A DNA stretch of 39,396 bases, from the NCBI GenBank assembly GCA_029934705.1, contig JAOZLS010000004.1, forward strand, positions 1-39,396, read 5' to 3'. Within the stretch, counting starts at the first letter, position 1, and each line of letters starts with the position of its first letter. Origin of the DNA: Bacteroidales bacterium (GTDB lineage Bacteria > Bacteroidota > Bacteroidia > Bacteroidales > JAADGE01). Shown here piece by piece: positions 1 to 8,608 of this stretch. The notes under the pieces were generated by a model. It searched no databases and was not told the origin of the DNA. It saw only the letters and a program-made list of their open reading frames with translations. Position numbers and translations under genes: made by a program.

Positions 1-191
1 CTATAATAAATCTGAATATAAAACACACTTTGCGAAAGCAATTAAATAATTTCATTATCAAAAACTATTGATTTTAATATAATTTTATTGATTACAAAAA
101 ATCATAGCTGTGTACCAAAATGCGTGCCTTGTCAGATTTAAAAACGACTTGATTTAACGCAACAACTTGACTGCTAGATGACTTTTATTGC

Positions 192-256
192 AATATAAGA
201 TGCGACCCCCTGCCCCCTTAAAAGGGGGAATTAAGACGTTTTATAAAATATAAGAT
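192..256. repeat. C-rich hairpin flanked by a 10-bp direct repeat
   Basis: The hairpin is CCCCCTT/AAGGGGG around a two-base centre (213-228), preceded by another run of five C (206-210). The sequence AATATAAGAT occurs at 192-201 and again at 247-256, on both sides of it. A GC block of this kind is out of place in such AT-rich DNA. It resembles the dispersed C-rich palindromic repeats I recall from many Bacteroidota intergenic regions. The flanking repeat could be a target duplication or chance in AT-rich DNA. No other copy was noticed in the window. Confidence 0.45.
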
Positions 257-430
257 TTCAAAATGAGTAAAACTTATTATAAAGAAAAAACCGATAATAA
301 AATAATTCTTTACTTTTTTGTGAATCATTAATTTATAGAACTTTGCCAAAATTTTTCTATAAATAACTGTTTTTTCTTCTATATAATTGTTAAAATTATT
401 TATAATTTTTCATTCTTTTCTTTTATAACA

Positions 431-438
431 TACATTTG
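431..438 (+). promoter_or_regulatory. Putative -7 promoter box of the DUF5686 gene
   Basis: TACATTTG matches the Bacteroidota primary-sigma -7 consensus TAnnTTTG and lies 15 bases before the ATG at 453. No clear TTG -33 element is seen at the expected distance, so the call rests on the -7 box alone. Confidence 0.4.
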
Positions 439-452
439 CAAAAAAAAAACTT

Positions 453-2978
453 ATGAACTATATAAAAATATTTTTTGCAATATTAGTATTCACTCTAATA
501 AGCAAAACAACATTTTCGGCAACAATTTCGGGTAAAATAACCGACTCGCAATTAAATAACTTATCGTTTGCTACAATTTATGTTAAAAATACAACTTATG
601 GCGTATCGGCAGATTATAATGGAAATTATTTTATTGAACTAAAAGCTGGAACCTACACTTTAATATACAGCTTTTTAGGTTATCAACCAGTGGAGAAAAT
701 TGTTACTATTAAAGAAAAGGAAAAATTAATATTGGATGCTTCTCTTACAAAACTAGATGTGCAAATAACTGAAATACAAGTTGTATCGGACAGAAAAAAA
801 CTAGGTAAAATTATTATTGATAAAGCCCGAAAAAACAGACGAACTTATCTTACTAGCGTAAATAATTATAAATGCAAATCGTATATAAAAACATCTATTG
901 AAAATGAATATCGAAAAAATATAATAGATAGTTTAAAAACGAGCAAAGACTTAAACTCATATTTAAAAAAAGAAAAACTTAATTTAGTTGAATATGTGGC
1001 AGAGACATACTATAAAAAGCCAAATAAATTTAAAGAAAATATTATTGCATATCATAACTATACCGAAGAAAAGCCACCAGGAATGGTTATGAGCGTTGGT
1101 GTAGAATATGGCGAACACGAAATTGCTCCTCAGCAACACCATTCGGAAGATCCTTACATTTTCTATAAAAACTCAACTAGTGGTAACTTTAATTTTTACA
1201 AAAACTTATTAAACTTTCCTGTATTATGCGAACAACCAATAGTTTCGCCAATTGCAGCTAACGCTCCCCTATTCTATCGCTATAATTTTGAATATTCGTT
1301 TATTCAAGATAGTGTTAAAATAAATAAAATTAATATTATCCCAAATAACAAAATTGATGCACTATTTTATGGTAGTATTTATATTGAAGACAGTACTTGG
1401 GCAGTTGTTTCGGTTGATTTATCGATAAATGAAAAAGCTCTAACTCTCTACCAAAATTTCAATATAATTCAAAATTATAATAAAATTGCCGATAGTATTT
1501 ATTTACCTGTAAGAACCGATATTACATACACCATTAAAGGCGATGATGGCAAAATATTAGGAAATACAAAAATTATTAATGAAGATTATATAGTAAACAA
1601 AGAAATTGATGCAAAAATTTTTAGTAATGAAGTTATAACATACAAAGTTGATGCTTTTGATCAAGACTCAAGTTACTGGGAAAAGAACAGACCTATAACT
1701 CTAAAAACCAAAGAATTAAACTTCATACAAAAAAGTGATAGCATTCAAGAATATTATATTAGCGATGAATTTTTAGATAAACAAGACTCTATTTTTAACC
1801 GTATAAGTTTGTGGACTCCACTTTTTGGTATAGGGCACAGAAACCACTACACAGGAACCGAGATTTTTCTGGGCGGACTTATGGAACAGGTTGTTCCTTT
1901 TGGCGTTGGCGGTTATAGGCATAAACTTCCTTTAAGATTTAATAAGGATTTAAAAAATGGAATGTTCTGGGAAAATAAAATAAACATTGACTACGGCTTT
2001 GTTAATAAAGACTTAAAAGGGAAAGCTGGTATAGGTTTAACATATTTACCAAAGAAATTTGTACGAACATATATTGAAGTAGGCGATTATTACGACTTAA
2101 TAAATAATTACGCATCGGTAGAACAGAGTTTTAGCCGAAGTAACTATGCTCGTAATAAAACATTTAATATTCGCCAAAGAATCGAAATATTTAATGGACT
2201 ATTTGCCGAACTTGGTTTTACATACTCAAAACAAATTCCTATAACAGATATGCAGCTATCCGAATGGTCGAAAAAACTATTTGGTGAATTAAACGAACCT
2301 ATTGATTTTGAAGAATATACAAAAACAGAATTTACATTAGAACTAAAATACAGAATTGGACAAAAATATATTATCAAAAAGAATAAAAAGATAATTATAG
2401 GAGACGATTTTCCTGAAATAAATTTTATTTACAAAAAGGGAATACCAAATTTGTTAGCTAGTGAAGTAAACTACGATTATTTTGAAATTGGAGCTAAAGA
2501 TATAATGAAACTAGCAAGGTTTGGCGAATCGCGTTGGCAAATTAGGGCAGGAATTTTTACAAATAAAGAAAACTTACGTCTGCTTGAGCATAAATATTTT
2601 AGAGGTTCAGATTCATATTTTTTCTCAAATCCTGTAAATTCATTACAACTTTTAGATGTTACTTTTAATACAAATAATGAGTTTTTACAAGCAAATTATA
2701 TACACCATTTTAATGGTACAATTTTAAATAAAGTTCCTTTATTCAAGTATTTAAAACTATCGTTAGCCGCAGGAGCAAGCACATTAAACATACCCGAGCA
2801 AAATTTTTATCATTTTGAAATGTTTGGTGGAATAGAAAAGGTTTTTAGAATAAAAAAGCAACTTTTTAGGTTTGGTGCTTATGCAGTAACAGCCGACAAT
2901 ACAATTTCGGCTGCTAATACTAGAATTAAAATTGGTATCAGCTTTTTTAATTCTTACACTAATAAATGGGGATTTTAA
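453..2978 (+). CDS. DUF5686 outer-membrane protein with carboxypeptidase-like regulatory domain
   Basis: This 841-residue protein starts with a signal peptide (about 1-22, ending near FSA). A carboxypeptidase-D regulatory-like beta-sandwich follows at about 24-100, with the usual pattern of a variable insert, a G-Y-F core and LGYQP. The rest fits DUF5686, a large Bacteroidota family; its C-terminal half has alternating aromatic and polar strands and ends in a short aromatic-rich C-terminus, as in outer-membrane beta-barrels. The domain pair is the same as at the N-terminus of TonB-dependent SusC-type proteins, but no plug domain is seen. The ATG at 453 is chosen because it gives a clean signal peptide and sits just behind a TAnnTTTG box. 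The gene stands alone, with 70 bases to the next gene. The exact role of the family is unknown; a surface or transport-related function is inferred. Confidence 0.85.
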   Translation: MNYIKIFFAILVFTLISKTTFSATISGKITDSQLNNLSFATIYVKNTTYGVSADYNGNYFIELKAGTYTLIYSFLGYQPVEKIVTIKEKEKLILDASLTKLDVQITEIQVVSDRKKLGKIIIDKARKNRRTYLTSVNNYKCKSYIKTSIENEYRKNIIDSLKTSKDLNSYLKKEKLNLVEYVAETYYKKPNKFKENIIAYHNYTEEKPPGMVMSVGVEYGEHEIAPQQHHSEDPYIFYKNSTSGNFNFYKNLLNFPVLCEQPIVSPIAANAPLFYRYNFEYSFIQDSVKINKINIIPNNKIDALFYGSIYIEDSTWAVVSVDLSINEKALTLYQNFNIIQNYNKIADSIYLPVRTDITYTIKGDDGKILGNTKIINEDYIVNKEIDAKIFSNEVITYKVDAFDQDSSYWEKNRPITLKTKELNFIQKSDSIQEYYISDEFLDKQDSIFNRISLWTPLFGIGHRNHYTGTEIFLGGLMEQVVPFGVGGYRHKLPLRFNKDLKNGMFWENKINIDYGFVNKDLKGKAGIGLTYLPKKFVRTYIEVGDYYDLINNYASVEQSFSRSNYARNKTFNIRQRIEIFNGLFAELGFTYSKQIPITDMQLSEWSKKLFGELNEPIDFEEYTKTEFTLELKYRIGQKYIIKKNKKIIIGDDFPEINFIYKKGIPNLLASEVNYDYFEIGAKDIMKLARFGESRWQIRAGIFTNKENLRLLEHKYFRGSDSYFFSNPVNSLQLLDVTFNTNNEFLQANYIHHFNGTILNKVPLFKYLKLSLAAGASTLNIPEQNFYHFEMFGGIEKVFRIKKQLFRFGAYAVTADNTISAANTRIKIGISFFNSYTNKWGF

Positions 2979-3048
2979 AATAAAATTAATTTATGTTTTT
3001 TATATCGTCAAGAATTTATTTTCTTTGCAAAATCTTAAAATTTAAAGA

Positions 3049-3561
3049 ATGAAAAGTATTAAGTTAATTTCATTTATAATTTCATTTATTTTTATAAATA
3101 CAGCTTTTTCAGCTGAAGGTATAATTAATAAAACAGATTGCAACCCTCAAGTCGTTAGTGACACATGTGATGTCATTTATTTTAAAAATGGTACGACTCA
3201 AAATGCAAAAATTATTGAAATTACAGAAACAGAAATTAAATATAAATATTGCAATAACCCTAATGGACCTTTAATAACTATTTTTAAACACAAAGTATAT
3301 AAAATATCCTATAAAAATGGAGAATCAGAGTTTATTGAAACAACTAAAAATAAATTCGAAGCCTTATCAATTATTAGTTTTATAGCTGGTTTAGGTGGGC
3401 TTTTTTATTTTGGAATAATACTTGGTGTTGCTTCTATTATATTAGGAAAAATAGCGATTGATAAAACAAAAAAAAATTATAAAAGAGGTAGAAAATTAGC
3501 AATAGCTTCAATTATAATTGGTGCTATTGATATTATAGGTGTTATTGTCTTTTTTTTATAA
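3049..3561 (+). CDS. Small exported protein with C-terminal DUF4190-like membrane hairpin
   Basis: This 170-residue protein has a signal peptide or first membrane segment at about 1-21. A short extracytoplasmic region (about 22-100) carries three cysteines and a D-V-I-Y-F-K-N-G-T beta motif often seen in Bacteroidota surface proteins. Two hydrophobic segments follow, at about 103-130 and 150-170, separated by a basic stretch (DKTKKNYKRGRKLA). This paired glycine/alanine-rich helix layout (LGVASIILGKIAI, LAIASIIIGAIDI) resembles DUF4190. The function is unknown. The gene is convergent with the minus-strand STAS-like gene, 62 bases away, and no obvious terminator hairpin lies between them. Confidence 0.7.
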   Translation: MKSIKLISFIISFIFINTAFSAEGIINKTDCNPQVVSDTCDVIYFKNGTTQNAKIIEITETEIKYKYCNNPNGPLITIFKHKVYKISYKNGESEFIETTKNKFEALSIISFIAGLGGLFYFGIILGVASIILGKIAIDKTKKNYKRGRKLAIASIIIGAIDIIGVIVFFL

Positions 3562-3623
3562 AGATAAAATATTTGTCCTTTTTATAAACGTTATATTAAT
3601 GTAAATAAATACTTAAGAGTAGT

Positions 3624-3968
3624 CTAAATAGTTGCAAAAAAACTATTAAGTTCTGCTTTATTTTTAAATGTTGTTACAGGAACATCTTCAAATTTTCTTC
3701 TATTTGAAGTTTCTGTTTTTCGAACAGCAGAAAACATTGCACTCACATTAATATTTGTATTTATAATATCGATATTCAAATTATTAGTTTTTGTAAACTT
3801 TATAAATTCATGAGCAAAAGACCTTGAAATAAAAGTAATTTTAGAAAAATCAAAAGTGATATCCTTGCCTTTTATACTAAAATCGACCTGATTTTTTAAT
3901 ATACTAATTGATTTCCGACTAGATATAAAAGCTGGATAATAGTCTTTTATGTTTATTATTTTTTTCAT
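3624..3968 (-). CDS. STAS-like (DUF4325-type) domain protein
   Basis: This 114-residue single-domain protein has the alternating strand/helix pattern of a small STAS-like fold. A strand (DITFDFSKITFI, about 36-47) is followed by SRSFAHEFIKF (48-58), matching the DUF4325 pattern in which one or two serines precede a helix with a conserved F-A. Serine 48 or 50 sits where anti-anti-sigma STAS proteins carry the phosphorylated serine; that is an inference. The gene follows the GHKL-ATPase gene on the same strand with a 75-base gap, so the two probably form a kinase/antagonist partner-switch unit. The ATG at 3968 is the only good start. No sigma factor or PP2C phosphatase gene is adjacent. Confidence 0.65.
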   Translation of the reverse strand: MKKIINIKDYYPAFISSRKSISILKNQVDFSIKGKDITFDFSKITFISRSFAHEFIKFTKTNNLNIDIINTNINVSAMFSAVRKTETSNRRKFEDVPVTTFKNKAELNSFFATI

Positions 3969-4043
3969 AAGAAAAACTTTTTTTTTGTATAAAGAGCTCT
4001 ATAGAGTTTACAAGTTTACAACTATTAATATGAATATACAAAA

Positions 4044-4943
4044 TTATTCTAAATATGAATATAATTTAAAATTATCTGGTATATTTTTTGGTATTCGTAA
4101 TGCAAGCATTGTTCCTTTCCATTTAAACGAATTTTGTATATTTGTTATTGTTTCATTTTGAGATGTCCAAACATAAAAAGCTGAACCTGAAAATAAAAAA
4201 TATTTTCCTTTTAACCCTTCAACTAACATACGGCGAGTAGTACTTATACCAAAACCTCTTTCTTTCATATCTTTTGTACTTCGTCCATTTATAGCATTTT
4301 GCATAGCTTTAATATCCGTATCAATCTCAGTAAACCCAAAATCTTTATATGTTTGAAGTATGCCCTTTCCTGTGTCAACAATACAAATATCCAAAAATCC
4401 TTTTTGTGGATAATTTTGAACCATAAGCCAACCATTATCAACATTAGCATGGTCAGTAATATTATCAATAGTTTCTGTTAACAAATAACTTAAAACAGAA
4501 ACTATATTTCCTGTTAAATTCAACTGATTATTAAGAATCTTTGAAAAAACAGTTAACAATTGTTCTCTTTCTGTAGAAGAAACAGTTCTCGTAGGAATTA
4601 CACATATAGGTAAATAAGTTTTAAATGAAAATGTTTTTAATTTATCTCTCCATAGGCTATTATTTAATGAGTTTAAACCTTCTGGAAAAAGCAGATAACT
4701 AAAATATTCTCGAATATTAGTATTTAATTCAATATTAACTTTTATACCTGATTGTTTCTTATAGTTAATTATACTTGCAACTGGTAATAAAAAAAAAGGA
4801 AATGCAAAATTTACTTCTTTTAAATCAAATATAAATTCATTTTCATTTTCTGCATTATTAATTTGTTGTAAAAAATCAGTAAGTACCCTAAAAGAAGCTC
4901 CCATACTATCATCTAAAGGTTGTTTAATCTTAATTGTTATCAT
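4044..4943 (-). CDS. GHKL-type ATPase with N-terminal STAS-like region
   Basis: This 299-residue protein appears to have two parts. Residues 1-90 look like a STAS-type strand/helix unit (FIFDLKEVNFAFPFFLLPVA at about 37-56). Residues 125-285 carry histidine-kinase-like ATPase motifs: an N box with E157, N161 and H165, a G1 box D190-T-G-K-G194, a G2 box with G230-F-G232, and a late K-G-T at 277-279. There is no phospho-acceptor histidine domain, receiver or membrane segment, so it is not an ordinary sensor kinase. It is closer to serine-kinase anti-sigma or other GHKL regulators. It is followed by the small STAS-like gene, 75 bases downstream. The role as kinase or binding switch, and its target, are inferred only. 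Confidence 0.7.
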   Translation of the reverse strand: MITIKIKQPLDDSMGASFRVLTDFLQQINNAENENEFIFDLKEVNFAFPFFLLPVASIINYKKQSGIKVNIELNTNIREYFSYLLFPEGLNSLNNSLWRDKLKTFSFKTYLPICVIPTRTVSSTEREQLLTVFSKILNNQLNLTGNIVSVLSYLLTETIDNITDHANVDNGWLMVQNYPQKGFLDICIVDTGKGILQTYKDFGFTEIDTDIKAMQNAINGRSTKDMKERGFGISTTRRMLVEGLKGKYFLFSGSAFYVWTSQNETITNIQNSFKWKGTMLALRIPKNIPDNFKLYSYLE

Positions 4944-5011
4944 CTATTTTTGCATATATATTTATAGCTTTTTCTACTTAAACCGCAACCTAAATTAAGC
5001 AATTATAAGCT

Positions 5012-5869
5012 TTATTCACTCTTAATTACTTTAACAACTTTTCCTTTTTCATAAATTTTTGTTGAAATTAATTTGCCTGATGCATCATATATAAAATGCT
5101 TACCTTCTTGTAAATAACCATTTAAAAAGTAACCATCTTTTTCAATTTTTCGTTGTCTATTATAGAAAGTATGATAACCATTACCATCAAAAACTCCGAC
5201 ATTAGTATCATTATTTTCACTGTTGTTAACTACACTATTTTCGCTATTATTAACAACATTAGCATCGTCAGTTTTAATTTGTTTTTGCTCATAAGTTTTA
5301 ATAGAAGCTCCATCACATTGTCCGTTGGCAAAAACTTTTTCTGTTTTAACTTCGCCATTTTCATAGTACTCAGTAATAGTTCCAGATTCTTTTCCGCCCT
5401 TCCAATTTCCTTCTATTTTTACTTTACCATTTTTATGATAATATTTTTGTACACCACTACGTTCGCCATTTTCATTATACGACCAATCGTAAGAAACTTG
5501 TCCATTTTCGTAATACGACTTATATTTTCCTACCCATTTATTATGCTCCCAAATTCCTTCCTCAGAAATTTGTCCATTTTTATAATAAACTTTTGCAGGT
5601 CCTTTTTTCCTATTATTTTTATATGTTATTTCCGATTTTATTTTTCCTCCTTCAAAATAAAACTTCCAAATACCTTGTTTTAAACCATCAACATAATTAC
5701 CATTACTGTTAATATTTACTGAATCCTTATTAATAAAAACCCAATATTTTTGCTTTAAATTATTTGCATCAGTAATATTAACAGTATCGCCTTTCCACAG
5801 TTTAAACGACTGGGAATAAAGGCTTAACGAAATGAAAATAAAGGCTATAAATAGTATGTTTTTTTTCAC
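5012..5869 (-). CDS. Exported MORN-variant repeat protein (YwqK family)
   Basis: This 285-residue protein has a signal peptide at about 1-20 (ending SLYSQS). From residue 55 to 190 there are at least six repeats of about 22-24 residues of the type YYxNGQxxxEGxWxxGKxxGxxxxY, the MORN_2 variant. A last copy lies near the C-terminus (about 250-280). Residues about 205-222 form a low-complexity linker with a tandem VVNNSEN repeat. Databases often name this family 'toxin-antitoxin system antitoxin YwqK', but nothing here supports a toxin-antitoxin role; a periplasmic or surface role is more likely. Gaps of 62 and 68 bases separate it from its same-strand neighbours. A second, longer member lies at 14391-15965. 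Confidence 0.8.
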   Translation of the reverse strand: MKKNILFIAFIFISLSLYSQSFKLWKGDTVNITDANNLKQKYWVFINKDSVNINSNGNYVDGLKQGIWKFYFEGGKIKSEITYKNNRKKGPAKVYYKNGQISEEGIWEHNKWVGKYKSYYENGQVSYDWSYNENGERSGVQKYYHKNGKVKIEGNWKGGKESGTITEYYENGEVKTEKVFANGQCDGASIKTYEQKQIKTDDANVVNNSENSVVNNSENNDTNVGVFDGNGYHTFYNRQRKIEKDGYFLNGYLQEGKHFIYDASGKLISTKIYEKGKVVKVIKSE

Positions 5870-5931
5870 AGTTATATTTTTTATTTAAAAACTTATACGC
5901 TTTTTATATATTAAATGTTCCAACAACAATA

Positions 5932-8091
5932 TTAATTGCATAATATTTTGACTTGTTCGGCTGCTAATAAATCGCCACGATTTGCTAATTCTTGATAATC
6001 GTTGCAAGCTTCTTTTATTTTTCCTTGCTTTCTATAACAATATGCTCTATAATTATATGCCGAGTTCATATTTGGGCTATTATTTATTACAAATGTTAAA
6101 TCGCTTATTGCTTCATCGTATTTTTGTAATCTTTCGTAAGCTATTGCTCTATTATAGTATCCTGTAATAAAACCTTCTTTTATCGAAATCGCTTTATTAT
6201 AATCAACTATTGCTTCATTATATAATTTTAAACCTGCTTTTGCTAAACCTTTATTTGAATATAATACTTCGGATGTATTATTCATTGATTCTGCTATATT
6301 AAAATCCTTTAAAGCTTCGTTAAAATCATTCATTTTACCTTTTATTATTCCTCTATTTATATAGAATAAATAATTGGTATTATCCATAGATATGGCAATA
6401 TCCATATCGAGCAAAGCATTGGTAAAATACAATAATTCGGCTTTTGCATTTGCTCTATAATGATAGGCATCGGCCGATGTTTGATTAAATTTTATTGCAT
6501 TTGTAAAATCTGAAATAGATAATTTTAGCAATATAGTATCACCTCTATTTTTTGATAATTCAAACCTGCTTACTCCCCTATTATAAAATGCACTAAAATA
6601 ATCGGGTTTGCCGTTTATTGCATTTGTAAAATAATCAATTGCAGCTAATCGATGTTTTAAAGATAATTCATGCTCATTATTATCTGTTAATATTTTTGCT
6701 TCTTTTTCGTTATAACTTCCTAAATTATTCCAAGCTACTACAGATTTTGGAGACTTTTGAACAGTATCGGTCCACAAAGTAAGACTATTTTCCCAAGCAA
6801 AAGTTCTAAAATAAGTAAGCGTTCCAAGCATTACAATATATAAACCTAATACAATAAATGCAGTTTTTTTAAGTTCTGGCTTATTTTCAATTAATTTAAC
6901 AACAAGTATTGCTATAAGAAGAAAAAAACCAATGGATGGGATATATGCATATCTATCGGCGTGCATTGCACTTCCTACAGGTATAAATTGTAAGAGTAAA
7001 ATAATATTTATTATAAAAAAGCCAATTGTAAAAGCTATTTTTATATTTTTCTTTATAAAATAGAAGAATAAAAATACAATAGTTAGAGCTGGTATTAAAT
7101 ATAATGAAAAATAAGATGGTAAAGTTTTATGAATAATATCAGGATATGGGTTTATTGCCGATAAATTTATTGGTAAAATAAGTTGATGTACATAAGTTAC
7201 AAAGGCATAAGCTGCAATTATTATCCTTTGGCCAAAGGTATAAGCTTCTTCAGAAACAATAGCTCCACTACCCTCTTGGGCATTTATTGCAATTAGTCCA
7301 AAATATACTGCTAATGCTAAAAATGGAATTTTCTCTAATAATAATTTTATATCTAATAAATTTCTTTGTCGTAAAAAATCTATTGCAAAAAGAGTTATTG
7401 CCAGCGAAACAGCCTGACCTTTAGACAGTAATGATAACACAAAAAGGAATAATGCTAAAATATAAAATTGAAGTTTTTTTGTATCAATATATCTAACATA
7501 ACTTATTAGCGATATAATAAAAAACAAAGCATACAAAACATCTTTTCTTTCCGAAACCCATGCAACCGACTCAACATGAAGTGTATGCACTCCAAATAAT
7601 AAGCCTGCTATTATAGCAATATTCAAATTATTAAAAAGAAAATATGCTAAAAAGAAAACTGCTATACTAACAAATATATGTAGTAAAATATTTATAAAAT
7701 GAAAAATAAAAGGATTAAAACCTCCCTGTCCATCATCGCCAGCAATAGCATAATCAATTGAAAGACTAATCATTGCCAAAGGATGATAGTTTCCCATGTA
7801 ATATGTATCGGTAGAAAAAAGTTCTTTTATATTTTCAGAAGATAAATCTTGTAAATACGGGTTTTCTTCTATGTAATGATTATCGTCCCAGGTTGTAAGT
7901 TGGTTATTAAATGCTTGATAATACGAGATTGTAGTTAAAAGCGTAATTATAAATATCCAAAAAATAAATATTTTAACAGAAGGCTTATCTTGCAAATTAA
8001 GACTATTTTTTAAACCTGAATTAATCTGCTTTTTTTTAGACTTACCAATAGTAGTAGTTATTTTATTATCTTTATTTTTTTGGCGTTTCAT
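5932..8091 (-). CDS. TMTC-like polytopic membrane protein with C-terminal TPR repeats
   Basis: This 719-residue protein has a basic Lys/Asn-rich cytoplasmic N-terminus (1-40), then about ten or more hydrophobic segments (45-435), then TPR repeats to the end (about 445-719). The first loop carries FNNQLTTWDDNHYIEENPYL with its acidic pair, and a later loop has HTLHVESVAWVSERKDVLYA. Both are hallmarks of the TMTC/PMT-like group, whose eukaryotic members are O-mannosyltransferases with TPRs. In bacteria the substrate and sugar donor are unknown; a lipid-linked donor and glycosyl transfer outside the cytoplasmic membrane are inferred. The TPRs include the usual AxxxYNRGxxxxxLxxYxxAIxDxxxAI pattern. 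The start is 29 bases after the stop of the GNAT gene, so co-transcription is possible. Confidence 0.75.
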   Translation of the reverse strand: MKRQKNKDNKITTTIGKSKKKQINSGLKNSLNLQDKPSVKIFIFWIFIITLLTTISYYQAFNNQLTTWDDNHYIEENPYLQDLSSENIKELFSTDTYYMGNYHPLAMISLSIDYAIAGDDGQGGFNPFIFHFINILLHIFVSIAVFFLAYFLFNNLNIAIIAGLLFGVHTLHVESVAWVSERKDVLYALFFIISLISYVRYIDTKKLQFYILALFLFVLSLLSKGQAVSLAITLFAIDFLRQRNLLDIKLLLEKIPFLALAVYFGLIAINAQEGSGAIVSEEAYTFGQRIIIAAYAFVTYVHQLILPINLSAINPYPDIIHKTLPSYFSLYLIPALTIVFLFFYFIKKNIKIAFTIGFFIINIILLLQFIPVGSAMHADRYAYIPSIGFFLLIAILVVKLIENKPELKKTAFIVLGLYIVMLGTLTYFRTFAWENSLTLWTDTVQKSPKSVVAWNNLGSYNEKEAKILTDNNEHELSLKHRLAAIDYFTNAINGKPDYFSAFYNRGVSRFELSKNRGDTILLKLSISDFTNAIKFNQTSADAYHYRANAKAELLYFTNALLDMDIAISMDNTNYLFYINRGIIKGKMNDFNEALKDFNIAESMNNTSEVLYSNKGLAKAGLKLYNEAIVDYNKAISIKEGFITGYYNRAIAYERLQKYDEAISDLTFVINNSPNMNSAYNYRAYCYRKQGKIKEACNDYQELANRGDLLAAEQVKILCN

Positions 8092-8120
8092 ACAAAAACG
8101 GTTTTTCCTATTTTTTAATT

Positions 8121-8555
8121 TTAATATTTATACTCCATCATATAATGTTCTATATCAGCTTCAACAAATTTTTCGCCTTTTTTTTCGAAATTATGAGCTT
8201 CATAAAAACTAACAGCAGAAACTTGTGCATACATATATAATTTTTTCTTAGACAAAGTTAATTCCTCCAAAATATATCTTAATAAAACCGATGCTAAGGA
8301 TTTTCCTCTAAACTTTTTTAAAGTTGCAAAACGTTCAAGCTTAACTCCTTCACTAGTTTCGCGCCAACGTGCAGTACAAACGGGCTTATCGTCATAATAA
8401 ACTAAATAATGTACAGCTTCATCATCTAAGCCATCATATTCCAAAAATTTATCAACACCTTGTTCTTCTATAAAAACCTTATGCCTTATCCTAAAAGCAT
8501 CTTTTAGTAATGCTGGTTTATCTTTGGTAAAACTTTCAATTCGTATTGTTAGCAT
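8121..8555 (-). CDS. GNAT family N-acetyltransferase (YjcF-like)
   Basis: This 144-residue single-domain protein has the GNAT layout. It opens with the early helix RIRHKVFIEEQGV typical of YjcF/ElaA-like members. The central strand is VKLERFATLKKFRGKSLASVLLRYILEE, whose R-G-K-S-L-A is the acetyl-CoA pyrophosphate loop. The late AQVSAVSFYEAHNFEKKG gives the conserved tyrosine and the GF/NF turn. The acceptor cannot be deduced. The length is normal for the family. It lies between the SDR gene (53 bases upstream) and the TMTC-like gene (29 bases downstream), all on the minus strand. Confidence 0.85.
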   Translation of the reverse strand: MLTIRIESFTKDKPALLKDAFRIRHKVFIEEQGVDKFLEYDGLDDEAVHYLVYYDDKPVCTARWRETSEGVKLERFATLKKFRGKSLASVLLRYILEELTLSKKKLYMYAQVSAVSFYEAHNFEKKGEKFVEADIEHYMMEYKY

Positions 8556-8608
8556 AATTAAATTTTCAATAGTTTAAATAAATCCGTAAAGTTTATTTTA
8601 TCCAAAAT

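Larger units (their letters stand above)
1..452. other. Non-coding stretch at left edge
   Basis: I see no gene of useful length on either strand across these 452 bases. The stretch is AT-rich apart from one C/G-rich hairpin at 213-228, flanked by a 10-bp direct repeat (192-201 and 247-256). The final part holds the promoter of the DUF5686 gene. A minus-strand open stub of about 18 codons (from 55 to the edge) exists but has nothing to support it. Confidence 0.6.

Noticed and set aside
1-55. Minus-strand open stub starting with ATG at 55 and running off the left edge
   Set aside because: Only about 18 codons are visible, with no recognisable domain; an AT-rich stretch gives such stubs by chance.
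5153-5683. Long open frame of 176 codons on the + strand
   Set aside because: It is the shadow of the MORN-repeat gene on the other strand; its Ile/Phe/Ser-rich product has no domain and no promoter.
5012-5869. Toxin-antitoxin system suggested by the YwqK family name
   Set aside because: The protein is an exported MORN-repeat protein and no toxin-like gene lies next to it or next to its relative at 14391-15965.
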